NCBI GenBank assembly: GCA_947476405.1
Contig: CANJQG010000030.1
Location: 1-20,652 of the forward strand
DNA: 20,652 bases
Direction: 5' to 3'
DNA from: Thiotrichales bacterium
GTDB lineage: Bacteria; Pseudomonadota; Gammaproteobacteria; Francisellales; CACEW01
Shown: in pieces, positions 6,912 through 14,356 of the stretch
Layout: each line of letters begins with the position of its first letter
Numbering within the stretch: the stretch's first letter is position 1
Made by a program: the position numbers and the translations under genes
The notes under the pieces: model-generated
Seen by the model: only the letters and a program-made list of their open reading frames with translations
Databases searched by the model: none
Told to the model about the DNA's origin: nothing

Positions 6912-7277
6912 ATGCTAAAAGCCAGAACATCGCAGGAGTATTTTGACCACTTCAAATGGACTGTGGTTGTTTTACTTTTGGGCGCAATTGTAGGCGCAAA
7001 TGCTTATTTTTCCTCAACCGCATTGACAATTCGCGTGACCTTCATGATTGTATTTGGTCTCATCGCACTCTTTGTTGCATTGACGACCGTAAAGGGAAAG
7101 ATCACCTGGAAGTTTTTCCAGGAAGCACGTGCTGAATTACGCAAAGTCGTCTGGCCTACGCGTCAAGAGACCATTCAGACCACGCTCATGATCGCGGGAA
7201 TTGTATTTATTATGGCGATGATTTTATGGGGCGTTGACAGCTTTTTCGCCTATTTCGTCAGTACACTCTTGATATAA
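6912..7277 (+). CDS. secE: Preprotein translocase subunit SecE
   Basis: Inner-membrane component of the SecYEG channel; it clamps SecY and is essential for protein export. The 121-aa product has three hydrophobic segments, as in E. coli SecE: WTVVVLLLGAIVGANAYF, IRVTFMIVFGLIALFVALTTV and TTLMIAGIVFIMAMILWGVDSFF. Between the second and third sits the conserved amphipathic helix and loop, KFFQEARAELRKVVWPTRQETIQTT, including the invariant VVWPTRQE. An earlier in-frame ATG exists at 6900, but AGGGA at 6903-6907 is placed correctly for 6912, so I take 6912. nusG follows 12 bases after the stop, the standard gammaproteobacterial order. Confidence 0.95.
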   Translation: MLKARTSQEYFDHFKWTVVVLLLGAIVGANAYFSSTALTIRVTFMIVFGLIALFVALTTVKGKITWKFFQEARAELRKVVWPTRQETIQTTLMIAGIVFIMAMILWGVDSFFAYFVSTLLI

Positions 7278-7289
7278 AAGGAAGATTGA

Positions 7290-7829
7290 ATGAGTATGCG
7301 TTGGTACGTGGTGCAAACAACATCACAATATGAAAACAAAGTAAAGGAAACTTTAGCAGATCGCGTTGCACTAGCGGGCTTAGAAGCTTGTTTTGGCGAA
7401 GTTTTGATTCCCACAGAAGAAGTCGTGGAGATGAAATCTGGGCAAAAACGCAAAAGCGAACGCAAATTTTTTCCTGGCTATATTTTAGTAAATATGGAAA
7501 TGAATGATGACACCTGGCATTTGGTGCGTCACATTCCAAAAGTCCTGGGATTTATTGGAGGCAGAGCCGACAAACCCTCCCCCATCTCAGATAAAGAAGT
7601 CGAAAATATTTTATCTCGAGTTCAAGATACGCACGACAAACCTAAACCCAAAACATTATTTGAAGTGGGCGAAGTAGTCCGGATTTCAGAAGGCCCCTTT
7701 ACCGACTTTGTCGGCGTGATCGAAGAAGTCAATTACGAAAAAACAAAAGTGAAAGTGTCCGTGATGATTTTTGGTCGCTCCACCCCAATTGAACTCCGTT
7801 TTGATCAAATTCGCAAAGAAAAAATTTAG
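7290..7829 (+). CDS. nusG: Transcription termination/antitermination protein NusG
   Basis: A 179-aa elongation factor that binds the RNA polymerase clamp and couples transcription to Rho or to the ribosome. The N-terminal NGN domain (about 1-115) shows MRWYVVQTTSQYENKVKETL, KRKSERKFFPGYILVNMEM and HIPKVLGFIGG. The C-terminal KOW domain (about 123-179) shows GEVVRISEGPFTDFVGVIEEVNYEKTKVKV and SVMIFGRSTPIELRFDQI. The length matches E. coli NusG (181). AGGAAG stands about six bases before the ATG at 7290; a second ATG at 7296 is also possible. It is cotranscribed with secE. Confidence 0.97.
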   Translation: MSMRWYVVQTTSQYENKVKETLADRVALAGLEACFGEVLIPTEEVVEMKSGQKRKSERKFFPGYILVNMEMNDDTWHLVRHIPKVLGFIGGRADKPSPISDKEVENILSRVQDTHDKPKPKTLFEVGEVVRISEGPFTDFVGVIEEVNYEKTKVKVSVMIFGRSTPIELRFDQIRKEKI

Positions 7830-7846
7830 CGTAATGTTGCGCAAAA

Positions 7847-7895
7847 GAGGAGCTGACTGGACACCTTAGCCGGGCCGAGATCAGCGTGATTACTC
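7847..7895 (+). promoter_or_regulatory. Candidate L1-binding operator in the rplK-rplA leader
   Basis: In the 84-base nusG-rplK gap the RNA can fold with an outer GAG/CTC stem (7847-7849 with 7893-7895), an asymmetric internal loop (GA on one side, GTGATTA on the other), an inner GCTGA/TCAGC stem (7852-7856 with 7881-7885) and a further CTGG/CCGG pairing. Two stems around an asymmetric loop containing GUGAU resemble the L1 site known from 23S rRNA and L11-L1 leaders. The outer stem is short, so this remains a candidate. It would let L1 repress translation of rplK and rplA. Confidence 0.45.
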
Positions 7896-7913
7896 AAACA
7901 CAAGGAGACTAAA

Positions 7914-8348
7914 ATGGCTAAGAAAGTGCAAGCTTATGTCAAGCTGCAAGTAAAAGCGGGACAAGCGAATCCCAGCCCACCGATCGGCCCTGCATTGGGT
8001 CAACAAGGCGTGAACATCATGGAATTTTGCAAAGCGTTTAATGCGCAGACACAAACCATGAAGCCTGGCATGCCCCTTCCTGTTGTGATTACCGTCTATT
8101 CTGACAGAAGCTTTACCTTTATCATCAAGACCCCCCCCGCTTCTTATTTAATTAAAGATGCGCTAAAACTGCAATCAGGCAGCAAAACACCCGGCACCGT
8201 TGTTGCAGGCAAAATCAATCGTACCCAATTGGAAGAAATTGCGACATTAAAACGCGTCGATTTAACGGCATCCGATTTGGACGCTGCAGTCCGCATTATT
8301 GCAGGCACAGCACGCAGTATGGGCATTGAAACAGAGGGAGTCAAATAA
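7914..8348 (+). CDS. rplK: 50S ribosomal protein L11
   Basis: A 144-aa protein that binds the 23S rRNA GTPase centre and is needed for RelA activation. The N-terminal domain carries VKLQVKAGQANPSPPIGPALGQQGVNIMEFCKAFNAQT with the proline-rich thiostrepton-site segment. The C-terminal RNA-binding domain includes TFIIKTPPASYLIKDALKLQSGS and ends in AARIIAGTARSMGIETEG-like sequence. AAGGAGA lies about seven bases before the ATG. The stop and the rplA start are separated by only one base, so the two are cotranslated. Confidence 0.98.
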   Translation: MAKKVQAYVKLQVKAGQANPSPPIGPALGQQGVNIMEFCKAFNAQTQTMKPGMPLPVVITVYSDRSFTFIIKTPPASYLIKDALKLQSGSKTPGTVVAGKINRTQLEEIATLKRVDLTASDLDAAVRIIAGTARSMGIETEGVK

Positions 8349-8349
8349 G

Positions 8350-9045
8350 ATGGCTAAATTATCTAAACGTCAGCAATTGATTGCCAAAGAACTCACCCAC
8401 GGTAAAGTTTATGCAATTGAACAAGCACTTGAAATATTGAAAAAAACATCTAAAGTTAAATTTGATGAGACTGTTGATGTTGCAATTATCCTCGGCATTG
8501 ACACCAAAAAATCTGACCAAACGGTCCGAAGCGCAGTGGTTCTGCCCAACGGAACTGGAAAAACCGTCCGTATCGCTGTATTTGCACAAGGTAAAAATGC
8601 GGAACTCGCATTAGCCGCAGGCGCAGATCGTGTCGGGATGGAAGATTTGGCAGAAGACATGAAAAAAGGCAATATGCCTTATGATGTTGTCATTGCCTCT
8701 CCTGATACTATGCGTGTCGTAGGCCAACTCGGACAAGTATTGGGCCCACGTGGCTTAATGCCGAATCCTAAAGTAGGCACTGTAACGCCCGATGTCGCAG
8801 GCGCAGTCAAAAATGCAAAAGCAGGTCAAGTTCGTTATCGTGCTGATAAAGCAGGGATTGTTCACTCCTCTATTGGAAAAGCCAGCTTTACAGTAGAAGC
8901 ATTGAAACAAAACTTAGAAGCCTTATTGACCGACGTCAAAAGAATGAAACCCAACTCCGCAAAAGGGATTTACTTGAAGAAAATCAGCGTTTCTTCAACC
9001 ATGGGCGCTGGGTTGGTTGTAGATATGAGCAGCATTGCTGCTTAA
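8350..9045 (+). CDS. rplA: 50S ribosomal protein L1
   Basis: A 231-aa protein of the L1 stalk, which helps release deacylated tRNA, and the usual repressor of its own rplK-rplA messenger. Recognisable segments are MAKLSKRQQLIAKEL, FDETVDVAIILGIDTKKSDQTVR, VLPNGTGKTVRIAVFAQG, the signature VGQLGQVLGPRGLMPNPKVGTVT, and NSAKGIYLKKISVSSTMG. The frame extends upstream to 8299, but that part overlaps rplK; the ATG at 8350 gives the family N-terminus and is preceded by GAGGGAG within the rplK end. Length is close to E. coli L1 (234). Confidence 0.97.
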   Translation: MAKLSKRQQLIAKELTHGKVYAIEQALEILKKTSKVKFDETVDVAIILGIDTKKSDQTVRSAVVLPNGTGKTVRIAVFAQGKNAELALAAGADRVGMEDLAEDMKKGNMPYDVVIASPDTMRVVGQLGQVLGPRGLMPNPKVGTVTPDVAGAVKNAKAGQVRYRADKAGIVHSSIGKASFTVEALKQNLEALLTDVKRMKPNSAKGIYLKKISVSSTMGAGLVVDMSSIAA

Positions 9046-9050
9046 AAAGA

Positions 9051-9137
9051 CTTTGAAGTCAGGATAGGCAACTATTCTGACCAATCAAAGACCGTGGGAG
9101 TTTCAGGGGATTTTGACCTGTCACTTAATGACCCACG
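9051..9137 (+). ncRNA. L10 leader (autoregulatory mRNA structure before rplJ)
   Basis: The 118-base rplA-rplJ gap folds into two hairpins. The first has nested arms CTTTGA/TCAAAG (9051-9056 with 9085-9090), GTCAG/CTGAC (9058-9062 with 9077-9081) and ATAG/CTAT closing a GCAA loop. The second has CGTGGG/CCCACG (9093-9098 with 9132-9137) and inner CAGG/CCTG. In gammaproteobacteria the L10-L12 complex binds a structured rplJ leader and represses translation. Position and fold match, though I cannot run a covariance search. Confidence 0.7.
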
Positions 9138-9163
9138 CAGATGTAAAATGATAGGAGAATCGC

Positions 9164-9691
9164 ATGACACTAAGACTCGAAGACAAGCAACAAATCGTGA
9201 CGGAAGTCAACGCTGTTGCAACTCAAGCTTTGTCTGCGGTTGTAGTTGATTATCAAGGAGTTTCCGTTGCAAATATGACGAAGCTCCGTGCAAAAGCGCG
9301 TGCAACAGGCGTCTACCTTCGTGTAGTACGGAATACCTTAGCACGTCGCGCTGTAGAAGGGACTGAATTTGCGTGTTTAAAAGACGCGCTGGTAGGTCCT
9401 TTAATTCTGGTTTTTTCGAATGAAGAACCCGGCGCAGCAGCACGGTTGATTCGTGATGTTGCAAAAGAAATGCCTGCCCTGGAAGTGAAAGCACTGGCCA
9501 TCGGCGGCAAACTTCTTGATGCAAATCAATTGGAAGCGGTATCCAAATTGCCTACCAAACAGGAAGCCTTAGCAACCTTGTGCGGAACGCTGTTGGCACC
9601 GATTACCAAATTTGTACGTACTTTGGCCGAGCCACACTCACAAGTTGTGCGCGTGATGGGTCAAATTCGTGATCAAAAACAAGCTGCTTAA
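9164..9691 (+). CDS. rplJ: 50S ribosomal protein L10
   Basis: A 175-aa stalk base protein that anchors L7/L12 dimers to 23S rRNA next to L11. The N-terminal RNA-binding domain shows LRLEDKQQIVTEVNAVATQALSAVVVDYQGV, MTKLRAKARATGVYLRVVRNTLARRAVEG and GPLILVFSNEEPGAAARLI. The C-terminal part is the long helix that binds L7/L12 (LCGTLLAPITKFVRTLAEPHSQVVRVMGQI). It is about ten residues longer than E. coli L10 (165), the extra being in the C-terminal half. AGGAG at 9153-9157 is ideally placed. rplL follows 36 bases downstream. Confidence 0.97.
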   Translation: MTLRLEDKQQIVTEVNAVATQALSAVVVDYQGVSVANMTKLRAKARATGVYLRVVRNTLARRAVEGTEFACLKDALVGPLILVFSNEEPGAAARLIRDVAKEMPALEVKALAIGGKLLDANQLEAVSKLPTKQEALATLCGTLLAPITKFVRTLAEPHSQVVRVMGQIRDQKQAA

Positions 9692-9727
9692 CAAAGCAAA
9701 ATAATATGATTAAAGGAGATATAATAA

Positions 9728-10102
9728 ATGGCTACATTATCTAAAGAAGATATCCTAAACGCAGTTGCTGCTATGTCCGTTATGGATGTGTGTGAACTCG
9801 TTAAAATGATGGAAGAAAAATTCGGCGTTTCTGCTCAAGCAGCGGTTAGCGTTGCTGCACCTGCAGCAGCTGCAGCGGTTGTTGAAGAACAAACCGAGTT
9901 TAACGTTGTTTTGGAAAGCTTTGGTGAAAACAAAGTCAGCGTCATTAAAATCGTTCGCGAATTAACAGGCCTAGGCTTGAAAGAAGCGAAAGATTTGGTT
10001 GAATCTGCACCTGCTAACATCAAAGAAAGCATCAACAAGAAAGATGCTGAAGATATCAAGAAAAAATTAGAAGAAGCGGGCGCGAAAGTAGCCGTTAAAT
10101 AA
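9728..10102 (+). CDS. rplL: 50S ribosomal protein L7/L12
   Basis: A 124-aa acidic stalk protein that recruits and stimulates translational GTPases. Residues 1-35 form the dimerisation and L10-binding domain (LSKEDILNAVAAMSVMDVCELVKMMEEKFGV), about 38-55 the Ala/Val-rich hinge, and about 58-124 the factor-binding domain (EFNVVLESFGENKVSVIKIVRELTGLGLKEAKDLVESAP, ending KLEEAGAKVAVK). AGGAGAT at 9714-9720 is a strong ribosome binding site, as expected for a protein made in several copies per ribosome. A long hairpin follows at once, separating it from rpoB. Confidence 0.98.
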   Translation: MATLSKEDILNAVAAMSVMDVCELVKMMEEKFGVSAQAAVSVAAPAAAAAVVEEQTEFNVVLESFGENKVSVIKIVRELTGLGLKEAKDLVESAPANIKESINKKDAEDIKKKLEEAGAKVAVK

Positions 10103-10203
10103 AGACAATCGTCGTTCTGATATTTGCATAATAGCGCATCAGGACTCGGATTCTTATTTAAGAATCGGGGCCCTGATGACTCTTTTATATCAGGACGACG
10201 TCT
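10103..10203 (+). promoter_or_regulatory. rplL-rpoB intergenic hairpin: probable attenuator and RNA-processing site
   Basis: The region folds into a long hairpin. The outer arms are AGA/TCT, CGTCGT/ACGACG (10110-10115 with 10195-10200) and CTGATAT/ATATCAG (10117-10123 with 10187-10193). Inside are CATCAGG/CCTGATG (10137-10143 with 10172-10178) and GATTCTT/AAGAATC with an ATTT loop. The inner hairpin is followed by CTCTTTT (10180-10186), resembling a leaky terminator. E. coli has both an attenuator and an RNase III cut in this gap; by analogy, this element would lower rpoBC output relative to the ribosomal proteins. Confidence 0.65.
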
Positions 10204-10261
10204 TGTTTTATGCCAGACCCGATTTAGAATTGAACCTGTTTTTTAAAGTAGAGGAACGTAG

Positions 10262-13200
10262 ATGACTTATTCATTCGCCGAGAAAAAACGTATTCGCAAG
10301 ATGTTCGGACAACTCCCAGACGTCTTAGATGTTCCATATTTATTGACCATCCAAAAAGAATCATACAAAGAATTTTTACAAAAAGAAACCCAACCCGATA
10401 AACGGGAAGATATGGGTTTACAAGCTTCATTTACTTCTGTTTTCCCAATTACCAGCCTATCTGGCTATGCTGAATTACAATTTGTGAGCTATCGTTTACA
10501 AGATTCCGTTTATGACGTAAGCGAATGTCGTATTGGTGGAATTACTTATGCCGCGACCCTCAAAGCTAAAATGCGCCTGATTATTTATGATAAAGAAGCA
10601 CCTGCAGGCCAAAAAGTCATTAAAGATATTAAAGAACAAGAAGTCTATATGGGCGAAGTCCCCTTAATGACTGGCGATGGCACTTTTGTCATTAATGGCA
10701 CCGAACGTGTTGTCGTCTCACAACTGCATCGTTCACCTGGCGTCTATTTTGATCATGATAAAGGAAAAACTCATTCCTCCGGAAAATTACTCTATGCAGC
10801 ACGGATTATTCCTTACCGTGGATCCTGGCTCGATTTTGAATTTGACCCAAAAGATCTCCTCCACATGCGGATCGATCGTCGTCGCAAATTGCCTGCAACG
10901 GTTATTCTTCATGCACTGGGCCTTTCCAATCAAGAAATTTTAAAACTTTTCTTTGAAACCAACACCATCCATATCACCCCACAAAGCCTGATCATGGATC
11001 TGGTTCCTGAACGTCTACGTGGCGAACGTGCGCAGTTTGATATTAAAGACAGTAAAGACAATGTGCTGATCGAAGCTGGAAAGCGAATTACCGTCAAAAA
11101 TATCCGCGAATTGGAAAAGCTTAAAATTGATAAGCTAGAAGTCCCCAACGATTATATTTTAGGAAAATGTTTTGCAGAAGATATTATTTCCAAAAAAACA
11201 GGCGAAGTGATTATTGTCGCCAATAGCGAAGTCACTAATGAAGCCTTAACGAAATTAAATGACAACGAAATCAAATTATTCAATATTTTGTATACTAATG
11301 ATTTGGATCGCGGCCCTTATATTTCAGAAACGCTCAAAGTGGATTCCAGCAAAAATCGTCTTGATGCTTTGGTTGAAATCTACAGAATGATGCGCCCTGG
11401 CGAACCCCCCACACAAGATGCGGCAGTCGCTTTATTCGAAAATCTCTTTTTCAGCTTAGATCGCTATGATCTTTCTGATGTTGGGCGCATGATGTTTAAT
11501 CGTCGTCTCGCCCGCAATGAAGAAACAGGCCCAGGCACTCTGACGAAAGACGATATTATTGAAGTCATGAAAACCATGATCGAAATTCGCAATGGCCGTG
11601 GTGAAATCGATGATATCGATCACTTAGGAAATCGCCGTGTTCGCTCCGTGGGTGAAATGACAGAAAATCAATTCCGGATTGGATTGGTCAGGGTTGAACG
11701 CGCAGTGAAAGAACGTCTTTCTCTCGTTGAACGCGAAAATCTAGCGCCTCAGGACTTGATTAATGCCAAACCCATTGCAGCAGCAATCAAAGAGTTTTTT
11801 GGCTCTAGCCAATTATCTCAATTTATGGATCAAGTCAATCCTCTTTCTGAAATCACACATAAACGCCGTGTTTCTGCCCTTGGACCCGGCGGCTTGACCC
11901 GTGATCGCGCAGGATTTGAAGTTCGTGACGTGCATCCCACTCACTATGGTCGTTTATGTCCCATCGAAACACCTGAGGGTCCAAACATTGGTTTGATTAA
12001 CTCCCTTGCGTGTTATGCACGGACTAATAAATATGGTTTTATTGAAGCCCCTTATCGCAAAGTCGTGGATGGAAAACTCACTGCAGATGTTCATTACTTA
12101 TCTGCACTTGAAGAATCGCGCCATGCCATTGCCCAAGCCAGTGCAAAAGTAGATAAGCAAGGTCAATTAGTCAATGAACTATTACCTTGTCGCTACAAGG
12201 GCGAAACGATTTTTATGATGCCGGAACAGGTTCAATATATGGACGTTTCCGCTAAACAAATGGTTTCTGTTGCAGCGGCATTGGTTCCTTTCCTAGAACA
12301 TAACGATGCAAATCGGGCCTTGATGGGTGCGAATATGCAACGCCAGGCCGTCCCTACTTTACGCGCTCAAAAACCACTAGTCGGAACGGGGATGGAGCGA
12401 ATTGTTGCTCAGGATTCTGGAACAGGGGTTGTCGCAAAACGCGGGGGAGTCATTGACTCCGTAGATTCAAGCCGTATTGTCATTCGCGTAAACGACGATG
12501 AAATTTCAGAAGGCGATGCTTGGGTAGATATCTATGCGCTGACTAAATTCCGTCGCTCGAATCAAAATACCTGCATTAATCAGCGTCCAATTGTTCGCCC
12601 AGGTGATGTCATTCAAAAAGGCGATTTCTTAGCTGATGGATCCTGTACCGATTTAGGCGAACTAGCCCTGGGTCAAAACGTTATGGTCGCCTTTATGCCT
12701 TGGAATGGTTTTAACTTTGAGGATTCAATTCTGCTCTCCGAACGTCTTGTTGAAGAAGATCGCTTTACCACGATTCATATTGAAGAGCTTACCTGTATCG
12801 CGCGTGACACTAAATTGGGTGCTGAAGAAATTACAGCGGATATCCCCAATGTCAGCGAAGGCGCTTTAGGAAAACTCGATCCTTCAGGAATTGTTTATGC
12901 TGGAGCTGAAATCGCACCGGGTGATATTCTAGTCGCAAAAATCACACCTAAAGGGGAAACTCAACTCACCCCTGAAGAAAAATTACTCCGCGCTATTTTC
13001 GGTGAAAAAGCTTCAGATGTAAAAGACTCTTCTTTACGTGTTCCTGCAGGCATGTACGGTACTGTTTTAGATGTCCAAGTCTTTACTCGTGATGGGATTG
13101 AAAAAGATGACCGTGCGCGTGAAATCGAAAAGAACGAATTATCTGTCGTCAAAAAAGATTTGAATGACGAATTCCGTATTATCGAAAATGCAATCTATCA

Positions 13201-14341
13201 ACGTCTAGAAAAAATCCTCTTAGATCAAAAAGTGAATGCAGGAGCTGGTTTGAAAAAAGGAGATCTTCTCACTGCAGACTTCTTAACAAAACTCTCACGC
13301 GACAAATGGTTTAATGTCAAACTTCAAGATGGCGCGCTTGCAGAGCAATTGAAAGATGCAGAAACCCAATTGGCTGCTTATCGTGAAAATTATGATGCAC
13401 AATATCAGGAAAAATACAAAAAACTCACACAAAGTGATGATTTGTCTCCTGGAGTACTCAAAATCGTAAAAGTTTACATTGCGATTAAACGACGCATTCA
13501 ACCTGGCGATAAAATGGCAGGACGTCATGGAAACAAAGGGGTTATTTCTAGAATCGTTCCCGTTGAAGACATGCCGTATCTTGCAGATGGAACCCCTGTT
13601 GATATCGTATTGAATCCATTGGGCGTGCCCTCACGGATGAATATCGGTCAAATTTTAGAGACCCATTTAGGCTGGGCGGCGAAAGGATTGGGCGAACAAG
13701 TCAATACCCTGTTAAAAACGCAGGCTAAAGCCAAAGACATGCGTGAATTGCTCGAAAAAATTTATAATGCTGACAACGCAGAAACAGTCAGCTTGAAAGA
13801 TTTGAACGATGCAAAAATTATGGAGCTAGCACAAAACTTGCGTCATGGCGTGCCCATGGGAACCCCTGTTTTTGACGGCGCTTCTGAACATCAAATCAAA
13901 TCGATGCTCGAATTGGCAGGCTATCCTCGCTCCGGCCAGGTGACTTTGTATGATGGACGGACCGGCGACTCCTTTGATCGCGTTGTGACGGTCGGCTACA
14001 TGTACATGCTCAAACTGAATCACTTGGTTGATGATAAGATGCATGCCCGTTCCACGGGATCATACAGCCTTGTGACCCAACAACCTCTTGGCGGTAAAGC
14101 GCAGTTCGGGGGCCAACGTTTCGGAGAAATGGAAGTCTGGGCCTTGGAAGCATACGGCGCAGCCTATACGTTGCAGGAAATGCTGACCGTCAAGTCAGAT
14201 GATGTCAACGGCAGAACGCGTATGTACAAAAACATCGTGGACAATGATTATCAGATGGATCCGAGCGTTCCTGAATCTTTCAATGTATTGTTGAAAGAAA
14301 TTCGTGCACTCGGTATTGATATTGATTTTGAATCTGAATAA
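10262..14341 (+). CDS. rpoB: DNA-directed RNA polymerase subunit beta
   Basis: The second largest subunit of RNA polymerase (1359 aa; E. coli 1342). It forms one side of the active-site cleft and the rifampicin pocket. Visible landmarks are the N-terminal YSFAEKKRIRKMFGQLPDVLDVPYLL, VVSQLHRSPGVYF, the rifampicin region beginning GSSQLSQFMDQVNPLSEITH, HPTHYGRLCPIETPEGPNIG, NVMVAFMPWNGFNFEDSILLSE, GDKMAGRHGNKGVISRI and the C-terminal AQFGGQRFGEMEVWALEAYGA. The canonical rifampicin contact residues look wild type. Val525 stands at the position of E. coli Asn518, probably natural variation. AGAGGAA precedes the ATG. rpoC begins 15 bases after the stop. Confidence 0.99.
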   Translation: MTYSFAEKKRIRKMFGQLPDVLDVPYLLTIQKESYKEFLQKETQPDKREDMGLQASFTSVFPITSLSGYAELQFVSYRLQDSVYDVSECRIGGITYAATLKAKMRLIIYDKEAPAGQKVIKDIKEQEVYMGEVPLMTGDGTFVINGTERVVVSQLHRSPGVYFDHDKGKTHSSGKLLYAARIIPYRGSWLDFEFDPKDLLHMRIDRRRKLPATVILHALGLSNQEILKLFFETNTIHITPQSLIMDLVPERLRGERAQFDIKDSKDNVLIEAGKRITVKNIRELEKLKIDKLEVPNDYILGKCFAEDIISKKTGEVIIVANSEVTNEALTKLNDNEIKLFNILYTNDLDRGPYISETLKVDSSKNRLDALVEIYRMMRPGEPPTQDAAVALFENLFFSLDRYDLSDVGRMMFNRRLARNEETGPGTLTKDDIIEVMKTMIEIRNGRGEIDDIDHLGNRRVRSVGEMTENQFRIGLVRVERAVKERLSLVERENLAPQDLINAKPIAAAIKEFFGSSQLSQFMDQVNPLSEITHKRRVSALGPGGLTRDRAGFEVRDVHPTHYGRLCPIETPEGPNIGLINSLACYARTNKYGFIEAPYRKVVDGKLTADVHYLSALEESRHAIAQASAKVDKQGQLVNELLPCRYKGETIFMMPEQVQYMDVSAKQMVSVAAALVPFLEHNDANRALMGANMQRQAVPTLRAQKPLVGTGMERIVAQDSGTGVVAKRGGVIDSVDSSRIVIRVNDDEISEGDAWVDIYALTKFRRSNQNTCINQRPIVRPGDVIQKGDFLADGSCTDLGELALGQNVMVAFMPWNGFNFEDSILLSERLVEEDRFTTIHIEELTCIARDTKLGAEEITADIPNVSEGALGKLDPSGIVYAGAEIAPGDILVAKITPKGETQLTPEEKLLRAIFGEKASDVKDSSLRVPAGMYGTVLDVQVFTRDGIEKDDRAREIEKNELSVVKKDLNDEFRIIENAIYQRLEKILLDQKVNAGAGLKKGDLLTADFLTKLSRDKWFNVKLQDGALAEQLKDAETQLAAYRENYDAQYQEKYKKLTQSDDLSPGVLKIVKVYIAIKRRIQPGDKMAGRHGNKGVISRIVPVEDMPYLADGTPVDIVLNPLGVPSRMNIGQILETHLGWAAKGLGEQVNTLLKTQAKAKDMRELLEKIYNADNAETVSLKDLNDAKIMELAQNLRHGVPMGTPVFDGASEHQIKSMLELAGYPRSGQVTLYDGRTGDSFDRVVTVGYMYMLKLNHLVDDKMHARSTGSYSLVTQQPLGGKAQFGGQRFGEMEVWALEAYGAAYTLQEMLTVKSDDVNGRTRMYKNIVDNDYQMDPSVPESFNVLLKEIRALGIDIDFESE

Positions 14342-14356
14342 GCAAGGAGCATCCAA

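Noticed and set aside
7801..7837. Promoter for rplK in the nusG end
   Set aside because: TTGATC and TAATGT are 25 bases apart and no better pair was found.
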